From Ochrobactrum sp. Marseille-Q0166 (lineage in GTDB: Bacteria > Pseudomonadota > Alphaproteobacteria > Rhizobiales > Rhizobiaceae): a DNA stretch of 64,000 nt. The stretch lies in assembly GCF_014397025.1 (NCBI RefSeq), contig NZ_JACJUO010000001.1:2218501-2282500 (forward strand), given 5' to 3'. The translations under genes were made by a program, and so were the position numbers. Positions 17,874 through 25,882 of this stretch are shown here, piece by piece (the first letter of the stretch is position 1; each line of letters starts with the position of its first letter). Below the pieces are notes generated by a model. The model had not been told where the DNA came from. It worked only from the letters and a program-made list of their open reading frames with translations, and did not search any database.

Positions 17874-18323
17874 TTATTGCTGCGCGCCAGCGGCCGGTTT
17901 TTCAGGCTCGCTGTCAAAGCTCTTTGCCACATCCATGAATCGGCGCATGAAGCGTTCCATATAGCCCAGTGACTGTTCGAACTCTGCTTCCGAAGGCAAC
18001 TTGGAAGGCGTGGCTGATGCCGTACCTGACTGGATTGCCGCAAGCCTGTCCTCAAGTTTTTTCACCCGGTCCTGCAAATCGGAAATGTCGTTCTCATAAG
18101 CTTCACGGTCTTCGGTTGCCATCTTGCAAATGAGCTGTCCCTGCTGCTCATTACAGACCGAAAGCGCGCCTGTTCGTGTATCAAGCCGTACATAACCGGT
18201 CTCGGTACCCTCCAGACGATAACGCCCGTTTTCCTGTGCCAAAGCACTGCTCGCAACAAAGCTTAACCCAAGCATTGAAGTGACAGCCAGTGTGCGAGTG
18301 AGTAGCATATTTTTCCCAGTCAT
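17874..18323 (-). CDS. Periplasmic hypothetical protein with coiled coil
   Basis: 149 residues; AAGGAG before the ATG. An N-terminal signal peptide ends at ASSALAQ (about residue 30). RYRLEGTETGYVRLDTRTGALSVC is followed by a heptad-like region, ISDLQDRVKKLEDRLAAI, and a low-complexity Pro/Ala tail. Two cysteines (CNEQQGQLIC) could form a disulfide. I recognise no function. It lies just upstream of nothing else on its strand and downstream faces the kinase gene. Confidence 0.7.
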   Translation of the reverse strand: MTGKNMLLTRTLAVTSMLGLSFVASSALAQENGRYRLEGTETGYVRLDTRTGALSVCNEQQGQLICKMATEDREAYENDISDLQDRVKKLEDRLAAIQSGTASATPSKLPSEAEFEQSLGYMERFMRRFMDVAKSFDSEPEKPAAGAQQ

Positions 18324-18438
18324 GGTTCTGTCTCCTTAGCAGGCTGTTTCGGCCCGGAACTTATCATATGGGAGCTATGCAAGAAAAACGAACAAGTCAT
18401 GCTTTGATTTTATCATTATTTCGGGCTAGAGAGCAGCC

Positions 18439-18792
18439 ATGACCAAAACGACCATCTACAAGATCGCCACGCGCGATCTCTGGGCGCAGGCAGAAAAGGC
18501 TGGTAATTTTACCGGAGCACCGGTTGATATTACCGATGGCTATATCCATTTCTCCACCAGTGAACAGGTGCGCGAAACAGCCGCCAAGCATTTTGCCGGG
18601 CAAACGGATCTGCTGCTGGTAAGCGTGGATGCAGAGGCATTAGGCGATGCGCTGAAATATGAAACGTCGCGCGGCGGGGCTTTGTTTCCGCATCTTTATG
18701 CAGTGCTGCCGCTATCGGCAGTGACAAAGGTCGAGCCCTTGCCGCTCGACGACAATGGTCTCCACAGATTCCCGGAGCTTAAAGACAAATGA
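18439..18792 (+). CDS. DUF952 family protein
   Basis: 117 residues: TIYKIATRDLWAQAEKAG, DGYIHFSTSEQVRETAAKHF and LLLVSVDAEALGDALKYE are DUF952 hallmarks. The family resembles a glutathione-S-transferase-like or ADP-ribosyl-type fold of unknown activity. Its TGA overlaps the pyrD ATG (ATGA), so the two genes are translationally coupled, a common arrangement in Rhizobiales. Confidence 0.85.
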   Translation: MTKTTIYKIATRDLWAQAEKAGNFTGAPVDITDGYIHFSTSEQVRETAAKHFAGQTDLLLVSVDAEALGDALKYETSRGGALFPHLYAVLPLSAVTKVEPLPLDDNGLHRFPELKDK

Positions 18793-19883
18793 GCGGACTT
18801 TTTGAACTTTTTGGGCGACGTGCATTGTTTACGCTCGACGCCGAGCAAGCGCATGGTCTGTCCATTGCGGGTCTGAAAACAGGCATTGTCACCTGCAATC
18901 GTGCGAACGATCCAGCTCTTAGCGTCAAGATCGCTGGGCTACAGTTTCCAAACCCGGTCGGCATGGCCGCAGGTTTCGACAAAAATGCCGAAGTGCCAGA
19001 CGCGCTTTTGAAGATCGGCTTTGGCTTCACCGAAGTGGGCACCATCACGCCGCGTCCGCAGAGCGGCAATCCGCGTCCGCGTATTTTCCGCCTGGTGGAT
19101 GATCGCGCTGTCATCAACCGTCTTGGCTTCAACAATGAAGGCCATGACGCAGCGTTCAAGCGCTTGTCACAGCGCGCTGGCAAAAGCGGCATTGTCGGCG
19201 TCAATATCGGTGCCAACAAGGATGCCGACGACCGCATCGGCGACTATGTTGCGGGTATCCGCAAATTCTATCAATTGGCACGATATTTCACAGTCAACAT
19301 CTCCTCGCCCAACACGCCAGGTCTGCGCAATCTGCAATCGCGCGATGCGCTTCGTGAATTGCTCTCGCGCGTGCTTGCCGCACGCGATGAAGAAGGCAAG
19401 ATGTGCACGCTGAAACGTCCGGTTTTTCTGAAAATCGCGCCGGATCTTGCAGACGAAGAGCTTGATGATATTGCAGCAGAAGCGTTACAGCAGAAGCTCG
19501 ACGGAATTATCGTTTCCAACACGACGCTTTCGCGCAATGGCCTCAACAGCAGCGAAAATCGTGAAGAAACGGGCGGCCTTTCGGGTGCCCCGCTTTTCGA
19601 GCGTTCGACTGTCATTCTGGCACGTATGCGCGAACGCGTGGGTGCCGACATGCCGCTGATCGGCGTGGGCGGTATCGACAGTGCCGAAACGGCTCTGACC
19701 AAGATCAAAGCGGGTGCTGATCTCGTCCAGCTTTATACCGGCATGATCTATCGCGGCCCCGGTCTTGCATCAGAGATCGTGCGCGGACTATCGAAGGCTG
19801 TAAAAGCCGAAGGTGTGGCCAGTATTTCTGATCTGCGTGACCGCGACACCGAAGAATGGGCCGCGCGCCGCCTCCCAGATTAA
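18789..19883 (+). CDS. pyrD: Dihydroorotate dehydrogenase, class 2
   Basis: 364 residues. The enzyme oxidises dihydroorotate to orotate and passes electrons to quinone at the inner membrane, fourth step of pyrimidine synthesis. The N-terminal helix region (LFGRRALFTLDAEQAHGL) and FMN/substrate motifs NPVGMAAGFDKNAEV, GFTEVGTITPRPQ, NRLGFNNEG, VNISSPNTPGLR (class 2 active-site Ser) and LIGVGGIDSAETALTKI are visible. It is coupled to the DUF952 gene. Confidence 0.97.
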   Translation: MSGLFELFGRRALFTLDAEQAHGLSIAGLKTGIVTCNRANDPALSVKIAGLQFPNPVGMAAGFDKNAEVPDALLKIGFGFTEVGTITPRPQSGNPRPRIFRLVDDRAVINRLGFNNEGHDAAFKRLSQRAGKSGIVGVNIGANKDADDRIGDYVAGIRKFYQLARYFTVNISSPNTPGLRNLQSRDALRELLSRVLAARDEEGKMCTLKRPVFLKIAPDLADEELDDIAAEALQQKLDGIIVSNTTLSRNGLNSSENREETGGLSGAPLFERSTVILARMRERVGADMPLIGVGGIDSAETALTKIKAGADLVQLYTGMIYRGPGLASEIVRGLSKAVKAEGVASISDLRDRDTEEWAARRLPD

Positions 19884-19904
19884 ACGTCTCCTGAGCATGT
19901 TCTT

Positions 19905-19935
19905 ATCCCGAAAACCGGCTCCGCCTTTTCGGGAT
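19905..19935. repeat. Palindrome resembling a rhizobial intergenic repeat
   Basis: ATCCCGAAAA and TTTTCGGGAT flank an 11-base loop between convergent pyrD and the MATE gene. It resembles a palindrome family scattered through Rhizobiales intergenic DNA and may also end both transcripts. Copy number could not be checked here. Confidence 0.5.
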
Positions 19936-21284
19936 TATGCTTTGAAAAACTCTGCCTTATAGCGGCGCGGCAGCAGCGCCAGAAGCGTGATGCCGCGGAT
20001 CGACAAGAACAGATTGATTGCCAGCCAAAGCCCGTGGTTTCCCATCACGGGCTTTACTGCATAAAGCACAGCTAAAAAGAATATCAGCGAGAAGAACATC
20101 ATGTTGCGCATATCGCGCGACCACGTTGCACCGATATAAACACCGTCCATATGGAATGCGAGCAGGCCGGTAAGCCCCGTTAATGCCGCCCATGGCAGGT
20201 ATCTGATCGCCTCATCGCGCACGTCTTCGGCCTTGGACAGAAGGCCGATAATCACATCGCCAAAGATCAGCAAAATCAGCGCAATGATGGCTGACATGAC
20301 CAGTCCCCAGACGAAGGTGAGCTTTGCCCCACGCACAAAAGCGGGGCTATAATGCGCACCGACCGAACGACCGACAATCTGCTCGACAGCGGCTGCCATT
20401 CCATCCAGAAAAAAGCCACAGATGAGAAAGAAATTCATCAAAACCGCGTTCGCTGCGAGCGTGACCGGACCAAGCTCGGAACCGGCACGTGTAAAATAGG
20501 CAAATGCGGTGAGCAGCAGGATTGAGCGGATCATAATATCGCGGTTGAGCGCAACCATCCGCACAAGACCCTGCTTGTCGAAGATGCGCGTCCAGTCGGG
20601 TTTACGTCCCGTCGAGCGATTAAAGTGTCGCGCAACAAGCGTCAGGCCGACGATGGCAGCAACTGTTTCCCCCGTCACCGTTGCCCAGGCCACACCGGCC
20701 ACACCCCATTCAAGCTCCAGACCCAGCACAATGCAGAGTACAATATTGATGCCGTTAATCAGCACCTGAAGACTTAGGCCGAGAATACCCTGCCCGCGCC
20801 CAAGCAACAGGCCCAATACGGAATAATTAATCAGCGCCACTGGCGCAGAAAGCATTCGGATCGACACATATGTCACCATTGCTTCCCGTGTGGCGGGTGT
20901 GGGATGGATAAAATCAGACGCAATGGTCAGCACGAGCGGCAGGCTCAGGATCATCAGCAAACCCGCCACAATTGCTACAATAATAGCCCGCCAGAAGATC
21001 GCCTGTTCTTCAGCCCTATCGCCTGCGCCCATTGCCTGCGCGACAAGGCCAGTCGTGCCTGAACGCAAAAAGCTGAACATGGTCAGAAGAAAGTCAAAGA
21101 CCAGCGCACCAATTGCCAGTCCGCCAATCAGTTCGGCCTGCCCCATCTGACCGACCACGCCCATATCCACCAGCCCAAGCAAAGGTGTGGTGACAGCAGC
21201 CAATGTCATCGGCACGGCGATCATCATCACCATGCGATGGGTCACTTCAAAAGGTCTGGAAACAATGCTCTTATCGTGCAGCAT
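19935..21284 (-). CDS. MATE-family multidrug/cation efflux protein
   Basis: 449 residues with about twelve hydrophobic helices. MATE features include PLLGLVDMGVVGQMGQAELIGGLAIG and FDFLLTMFSFLRSGTTGLVAQAMGAG in the first half, closest to the DinF-like subgroup. It exports drugs or metabolites across the inner membrane in exchange for Na+ or H+. Start MLHDKSIVSR follows GGGG. No regulator is adjacent. Confidence 0.9.
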   Translation of the reverse strand: MLHDKSIVSRPFEVTHRMVMMIAVPMTLAAVTTPLLGLVDMGVVGQMGQAELIGGLAIGALVFDFLLTMFSFLRSGTTGLVAQAMGAGDRAEEQAIFWRAIIVAIVAGLLMILSLPLVLTIASDFIHPTPATREAMVTYVSIRMLSAPVALINYSVLGLLLGRGQGILGLSLQVLINGINIVLCIVLGLELEWGVAGVAWATVTGETVAAIVGLTLVARHFNRSTGRKPDWTRIFDKQGLVRMVALNRDIMIRSILLLTAFAYFTRAGSELGPVTLAANAVLMNFFLICGFFLDGMAAAVEQIVGRSVGAHYSPAFVRGAKLTFVWGLVMSAIIALILLIFGDVIIGLLSKAEDVRDEAIRYLPWAALTGLTGLLAFHMDGVYIGATWSRDMRNMMFFSLIFFLAVLYAVKPVMGNHGLWLAINLFLSIRGITLLALLPRRYKAEFFKA

Positions 21285-21415
21285 CTGATCCCCGGCTTTC
21301 CCGATCTTCCAACAAGATAAGGAAAATCTCTATGCTGGAATCATTCAAAACAACAGCGAATTCGGCCACCGCATTGTCGCAGCCCTGACAGCCTTATGTC
21401 AGGAGAGTTTTCAAT

Positions 21416-21811
21416 TCAGGATGCGTTCGGAATGCGCGCAATAACCTTGATCTCGAAGTCAAACCCAGCAAGCCAGTTTACCCCCACAGCTGTCCAGTTC
21501 GGATAAGGCTTTTGAGCAAATATACGCGCCTTGACATCCATGATTTCGGCAAACTGGTTCTGCGGATCGGTATGGAATGTCGTCACGTCCACAATGTCGT
21601 CGAAGGTACAGCCTGCAGCCGTCAACACACTGCGCAAATTGTCGAAGGCGCGTTCGAGCTGTGCCTTGAATTCGGGTTCAGGCGAACCATCTTCGCGGCT
21701 GCCCACTTGTCCGGATACGAAAAGCAGATCGCCGGAACGAATGGCGGCCGAGTAGCCATTTTGTTCGTAAAGGTCCTGGCGACCTTCGGGAAATATAGCG
21801 GTGCGGCTCAT
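21416..21811 (-). CDS. RidA/YjgF family deaminase-like protein
   Basis: About 131 residues from MSRTAIFPEGRQ (AAAGGA six bases upstream); the longer open frame to 22024 runs through the divergent tetR gene. Family motifs: GDLLFVSGQVGSREDGS, LERAFDNLRSVLTAAGCTFDDIVDVTTF and PNWTAVGVNWL. RidA proteins hydrolyse reactive enamines/imines in the cytosol; this subgroup lacks an assigned substrate. The divergent TetR gene and operator suggest inducible expression. Confidence 0.88.
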   Translation of the reverse strand: MSRTAIFPEGRQDLYEQNGYSAAIRSGDLLFVSGQVGSREDGSPEPEFKAQLERAFDNLRSVLTAAGCTFDDIVDVTTFHTDPQNQFAEIMDVKARIFAQKPYPNWTAVGVNWLAGFDFEIKVIARIPNAS

Positions 21812-21860
21812 CGAATATCCTTTCGGTCTGGGCTCAGGTCCATAGTTTTGATATACGTCA

Positions 21861-21881
21861 CGTATGTGTATTTCACATACG
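21861..21881. promoter_or_regulatory. TetR operator between ridA and tetR
   Basis: CGTATGTG-N5-CACATACG is a perfect palindrome in the divergent promoter region, with a further CGTATG half-site at 21885-21890 and an ACGT element at 21855. It probably binds the adjacent TetR protein. Confidence 0.65.
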
Positions 21882-21908
21882 CACCGTATGTCAATGCCGG
21901 AGACTTGC

Positions 21909-22508
21909 ATGCCCCCGAAGTCACGTGTCCAAACCATGATGGAAAACCGCCAATTGCTGCTCAATGCAGCGCGGAAAGCCTTTGCCGATAAAGGGTTTGC
22001 AGGCGCATCCATGGATGATCTCACCGCCGAAGCGGGACTTACACGCGGTGCGCTGTATCATAATTTTGGCGACAAAAAGGGGCTGCTGGCCGCTGTCGTT
22101 GCACAGATCGACGGGGAAATGGCGGCACACGCCAAACGGGCGGCTTCGGTGAATGCTGACCCTTGGGAAGCGCTGATGACCGAAGCTGTTACCTATATAG
22201 AGATGGCGCTACAGCCGGAAGTGCAGCGGATCGTCCTTCTCGACGGTCCGGCTTTTCTCGGCGATCCCTCGCAATGGCCCAGTCAGAATGCCTGCCTCGA
22301 CGTGACGCGCAAAACGGTTGCCGTTCTGGTTGCAGATGGCGTTCTCAAACCCGTCGATGTGGATGCTGCGGCGCGCCTGTTAAGTGGCGCAGCCATGAAT
22401 GCGGCACTTTGGGTTGCCGCCAGCGAAAGCCCGGCCTCTGATTTGAAAAAAGCTATCGATGTTTTTCAACATCTGGCGTCCGGGCTATTGGCTGAACAGA
22501 GAAATTAA
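21909..22508 (+). CDS. TetR-family regulator divergent from ridA
   Basis: About 199 residues from ATG 21909, which has CGGAG six bases upstream; the earlier ATG at 21864 lies inside the operator. The N-terminal helix-turn-helix is ARKAFADKGFAGASMDDLTAEAGLTRGALYHNFGDKKGLL (TetR_N hallmark; cited as key parts GASMDDLTAEAGL and ALYHNFGDKK). The C-terminal ligand domain has no recognisable ligand signature. It likely represses itself and ridA through the palindrome. Confidence 0.88.
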   Translation: MPPKSRVQTMMENRQLLLNAARKAFADKGFAGASMDDLTAEAGLTRGALYHNFGDKKGLLAAVVAQIDGEMAAHAKRAASVNADPWEALMTEAVTYIEMALQPEVQRIVLLDGPAFLGDPSQWPSQNACLDVTRKTVAVLVADGVLKPVDVDAAARLLSGAAMNAALWVAASESPASDLKKAIDVFQHLASGLLAEQRN

Positions 22509-22996
22509 AGCCCCAGCATCATCGCCCAATAGAGGCGACGCGGATTATTCTCAGGCGTCGCCCATGCCAGCCCATAATGCCCGAAGGTCGGATCGAGCAT
22601 GTTTTTGCGATGCCCCGGCGATTTCATCCACGCGTCAAAAACCGCCTGCGTGTTGGGTTGACCAGCCGCCACATTTTCAGCCGCAGGCCCACGAATGCCA
22701 GCCTGCTTGAGCCGTGAGACAAATCCATTGCCCCAGCCAACCGAGTGTCCGATCTTGCCAAAGCTTGCCATACGGCGCGCCTGATAAAGTGCCGCCTTTT
22801 CAAGCTTGCTGTCAGTGGCCATGGATGACAGGCCATTGGCCTTGCGTATCTGATTGAACAATGCCGTCGGATCAACGTCGCCCGCGGCAGCTTCAGCAAA
22901 GCCCTTCGGTAGGGCTGCGTAGGCCAGCGCACCACCGGCAAGAATCAGAAATCCACGGCGCGAAAGAGTGAAACTATTGTTCTGCTGCATTTTCAT
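22505..22996 (-). CDS. CAP/SCP-domain exported protein
   Basis: 163 residues with a twin-arginine signal (SRRGFLILAGGALAYAALP) that directs export. The CAP domain follows: FNQIRKANGLSSM, ALYQARRMASFGKIGHS, AAENVAAGQP, WMKSPGHRKNMLDPTFGHYGLAWA. Its stop overlaps the tetR stop by three bases in convergent orientation. CAP proteins occur in envelopes and secretions; no catalytic role can be assigned. ATG 22990 is a possible alternative start. Confidence 0.85.
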   Translation of the reverse strand: MKMQQNNSFTLSRRGFLILAGGALAYAALPKGFAEAAAGDVDPTALFNQIRKANGLSSMATDSKLEKAALYQARRMASFGKIGHSVGWGNGFVSRLKQAGIRGPAAENVAAGQPNTQAVFDAWMKSPGHRKNMLDPTFGHYGLAWATPENNPRRLYWAMMLGL

Positions 22997-23012
22997 TTTC
23001 CCGAACTATCGC

Positions 23013-23279
23013 TTATTTGCGATAGCTCAGGATTCGGAGCAAAATAAAGACAGGAATAACCACAGCCGCGCCAAGAATAAGATAATCGGCAAAACCTGCA
23101 ATGGCAGAGAAGCCCATATTCCAAAGACGCAGAACAAAATCGCGGATACCATAGAGAATATCGTAAGGCGTCCAGTGGAACGCGCTCATCACCACGCCAA
23201 CAACCAGCGAGATCAGCACAAGCTTGATCAACACGCGCGCAGGCGTATCGCCAAGAAATCGGTTCACACCATCAGACAT
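23013..23279 (-). CDS. Small membrane protein, DUF6460-like
   Basis: About 88 residues from MSDGVNRFLGDTP, chosen because GGAG lies six bases upstream; the frame to 23375 has no ribosome site. Two hydrophobic helices (LIKLVLISLVVGVVMSAF and LILGAAVVIPVFILLRIL) flank WTPYDILYGIRDFVLRLWN. It belongs with conserved alphaproteobacterial inner-membrane proteins of unknown role. Confidence 0.75.
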   Translation of the reverse strand: MSDGVNRFLGDTPARVLIKLVLISLVVGVVMSAFHWTPYDILYGIRDFVLRLWNMGFSAIAGFADYLILGAAVVIPVFILLRILSYRK

Positions 23280-23371
23280 GCAAATCTCCAGTATTCTGTC
23301 ACCTGCCAAAGTGGCAGTTTCGCCGCGGAAAATAGGTGCTCCCAGCAGGATTCGCAAGTAAGCTTGGAAAA

Positions 23372-24370
23372 TCATCGCTGTTTGCGATAATCGCGTGGCG
23401 GCTTCTGCTTCTGGCGAACAAACGAACGGTTCATGCTGCGCGTGTCGGTAAATCCGCTGGCGACGGCCACTTCCAGTAACGATAGCCCGGTTTCGGACAA
23501 AAGCTCCCGCGCCTTCTTGACCCGCAATTCTTCACGCACCTCAAACGCCGTGCGCCCCACCGCCATGCGGAAACCACGCTCCATCTGACGCACCGAAATG
23601 CCAAGCTTTCGCGCCACATCGATCATTGGAACCGGTTCTTCCAGCGTTTCTTCGAAAATACGGATGGCCTTGCGGATCATCGGCGAACGTACGCCATTGA
23701 AGCTCAATGCCGGCTGCTCAGAACGCACCAGTTCATACGGGATCATAAGGATCGACGCGCTTTTGCGCGCCAGCTCCTCGGAGATTTCATTCTGGATGAT
23801 CGAAAGTGAAAGCGATGCCGCGCCCAGGCCACCCGCACAGGTATAATGCCGGCCGCTGCGATGAAAAAGGCTCGTTGTATCGGCGGTATAGCCATCGAAA
23901 AGATCTAGAAAATCATCGCGGTGGAACCAGCTGACACAACAGTTTCGATCATCAAGCAAGCCGCCCTCGGCCAGCAGGAAAGCCGCCGTGCAAAGCCCTA
24001 CAACCGTCTTGCCGCGCTTGTCGGCACGCTTGATGAGATCAATCAAAGCCTGCTGGCGCGGACGATATTGCGCAAGCAAACCGCCCACAACTGCTACATA
24101 ATCGCACTCATCCAGCTCACCGATGGCTGCTGTAGGTTCGATCACCATGCCGGAGCTGGATGTGACCGGATCGCCCGACAATGTGCAGATTTTCCAGGCA
24201 CATCTGATCTGGCGGCTTTTATCACGGTCATCTGCCGCCAGACGAAAGGGATCGAGGAAGAGGCTCAGCGCAGTGAGCGTAAAACCGGGCAACGCAACGA
24301 TGCCGACAGACAGACGGCGCGGTGGCACATCGGTCGTGATTTCCCGAGCCTCATCCTTCCCATTTCTCAC
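23372..24370 (-). CDS. GlxA-type regulator (DJ-1/PfpI plus AraC)
   Basis: 332 residues. Residues about 20-190 form a class-I glutamine-amidotransferase-like DJ-1/PfpI domain (SVGIVALPGFTLTALSLFLDPF, VVGLCTAAFLLAEGGLL). About 225-325 form an AraC helix-turn-helix pair (VPMIDVARKLGISVRQMERGF, LLEVAVASGFTDTRSMNRSF). This is the GlxA/GbdR/CdhR class, which controls catabolism of quaternary amines and related nutrients. No obvious target is adjacent. Confidence 0.88.
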   Translation of the reverse strand: MRNGKDEAREITTDVPPRRLSVGIVALPGFTLTALSLFLDPFRLAADDRDKSRQIRCAWKICTLSGDPVTSSSGMVIEPTAAIGELDECDYVAVVGGLLAQYRPRQQALIDLIKRADKRGKTVVGLCTAAFLLAEGGLLDDRNCCVSWFHRDDFLDLFDGYTADTTSLFHRSGRHYTCAGGLGAASLSLSIIQNEISEELARKSASILMIPYELVRSEQPALSFNGVRSPMIRKAIRIFEETLEEPVPMIDVARKLGISVRQMERGFRMAVGRTAFEVREELRVKKARELLSETGLSLLEVAVASGFTDTRSMNRSFVRQKQKPPRDYRKQR

Positions 24371-24426
24371 TTACGCAGTCCTCCACCACATCCCACTTTA
24401 TACGAACGGGATCAGGAAGAACGCAA

Positions 24427-25518
24427 TCACCTGAAATGCTTGGAGAGCTTAAGTTGCTGCGCCTGATAGTTCGATCCCAGATCGATGCCATAGAGCGCCT
24501 TCGGGCGATTCAACATATGCTCATAAACAAGACGGCCGACAATCTGGCCATGTTCGAGAATGAACGGGACTTCATGACTGCGCACTTCCAGAACCGCACG
24601 ACTTCCTGTTCCACCAGCAGCGGTGTGACCGAAGCCCGGATCAAAGAAGCCTGCATAATGCACACGGAATTCACCGACCAGCGGGTCGAAAGGCGTCATT
24701 TCCGCTGCAAAAAGCGGCGGCACATGCACCGCCTCGCGCGAAACGAGAATATAGAACTCATCCGGGTCCAGCACCAGTTCGCGCGAACCGCGATCATAGA
24801 TTGGTTCCCAAAAGTCGAGAACATCGTGCGCCGCACGCTGATCGACGTCCACAACCGCCGTATGGTGCTTGCCGCGATAACCGATCAGCTTGTCCTTATC
24901 GCCCGAAAGATCGACCGAAAGCGCGATACCGCCGCCGGAGATATTGGGCTGTTCTGCCGCCACAAGCGTCTCACTCTGATGCAGTGTGGAAAGTTCCGCT
25001 TCGGTCAATTGTGCGCGGCCCTGACGGAAACGGATTTGCGACAGCCGCGAACCGGTACGAGCGACAATCGGGAAAGTGCGCGGGCTGACTTCGAGATAAA
25101 GGGGGCCTTTATAGCCAGCTGGCACCTTGTCGAATTCCTGCGCACCATCGGCGATGACGCGTGTGAAGATATCAAGGCGTCCGGTCGAACTTTTCGGATT
25201 GGCGGAAGCCGACAATTCCGGTGAAAGTGCCAGGCTTTCAAGCAAAGGCACGATATAGACGCAGCCGGTTTCGAGCACTGCCCCGGCGGTCAGATCAATC
25301 TCATGAAGTTTGAGACGTTCAAGCTTGTCGATAACCGGCGTACCCGGGCCCGGCATGAAGGATGCGCGCACACGATAGGCTTTCGCACCCAGCCGCAAAT
25401 CAAGGCTTGCGGGCTGAATCTGATCGGCATCCAATGGACGCGGAGATTGGAGCAAACCGCTTTCAAAGAGTGCTGCAATATCCGCATCTGCCAGAATTCC
25501 TGCTTCCCTCTGCGTCAT
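24427..25518 (-). CDS. dcd: dCTP deaminase, long alphaproteobacterial form
   Basis: About 363 residues from MTQREAGILADADI (GGAG nine bases upstream; a TTG at 25527 is possible). It converts dCTP to dUTP for dTMP synthesis. The length is about twice that of the E. coli enzyme and fits a tandem-domain form seen in Brucella and relatives. Visible motifs: LQPSRPLDADQIQPASLDLRLG-type start region, SANPKSSTGRLDIFTRVIADG (NPKSSTGRLD catalytic region) and YEVSPRTFPIVARTGSRL-like stretch. It is divergent from the metZ riboswitch region. Confidence 0.88.
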   Translation of the reverse strand: MTQREAGILADADIAALFESGLLQSPRPLDADQIQPASLDLRLGAKAYRVRASFMPGPGTPVIDKLERLKLHEIDLTAGAVLETGCVYIVPLLESLALSPELSASANPKSSTGRLDIFTRVIADGAQEFDKVPAGYKGPLYLEVSPRTFPIVARTGSRLSQIRFRQGRAQLTEAELSTLHQSETLVAAEQPNISGGGIALSVDLSGDKDKLIGYRGKHHTAVVDVDQRAAHDVLDFWEPIYDRGSRELVLDPDEFYILVSREAVHVPPLFAAEMTPFDPLVGEFRVHYAGFFDPGFGHTAAGGTGSRAVLEVRSHEVPFILEHGQIVGRLVYEHMLNRPKALYGIDLGSNYQAQQLKLSKHFR

Positions 25519-25682
25519 GCCACTCAACTCCGTGAATTACTTAAAATCGGTCTATGACCATTGACCGTTCAAAGCCCTGCTGCCAACCCCTCAAACCCCA
25601 TAGTTTGCGGGTTTTCCGCAGGAAAGAGAGAGCCCACCCCCTTAGCAGCCCAGAGTTTTCGTCAAAACTGTCCTTCCAAGCA

Positions 25683-25711
25683 TTGACGGCCCCGCTCAAG
25701 AGGCATAAGGA
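25683..25711 (+). promoter_or_regulatory. Candidate metZ promoter
   Basis: TTGACG (25683-25688), 17 bases, TAAGGA (25706-25711). The -35 is good and the -10 weak. It would start transcription just before the riboswitch. Confidence 0.35.
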
Positions 25712-25721
25712 AAAAGTGTTC

Positions 25722-25773
25722 CGTGGTGATTTGGCCGGCCGGCTTGCAGCCACGTTAAAGAATTCGCTAAAAT
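25722..25773 (+). ncRNA. SAM-II riboswitch
   Basis: The segment has the SAM-II core: GTGGTGATTTG, then GGCCGGCTTGCAGCCAC, TTAAAGAA and GCTAAA. GTGG pairs with CCAC and GCTAAA closes the pseudoknot, as in the Agrobacterium metA element. SAM-II binds S-adenosylmethionine and lowers methionine-synthesis genes; here it lies about 110 bases before metZ. Confidence 0.9.
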
Positions 25774-25824
25774 AAGGCCGCGGTTCGTTACCGGCCTTTT
25801 GCGTGTTCGCGAGGCCGGTTTTTT
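25774..25824 (+). terminator. Two competing hairpins after SAM-II, one a terminator
   Basis: AAGGCCG (25774-25780) can pair with CGGCCTT (25792-25798). Alternatively ACCGGCC (25790-25796) pairs with GGCCGGT (25813-25819), followed by a six-T run ending at 25824. They share the CCGGCC segment, so they exclude each other, the layout of an attenuator. Confidence 0.7.
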
Positions 25825-25882
25825 ATTGGCCGCCGAGGCATTTCCAGGCCCCGGCCGACCAGCTTTCGACAGGTTGGAAAAA

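Noticed and set aside
18397..18603. Minus-strand frame before DUF952
   Set aside because: Antisense to the DUF952 gene, with no ribosome site or recognisable domain.
21812..22024. N-terminal extension of the RidA frame
   Set aside because: It runs through the tetR operator and gene; the RidA fold begins at 21811 with its own ribosome site.
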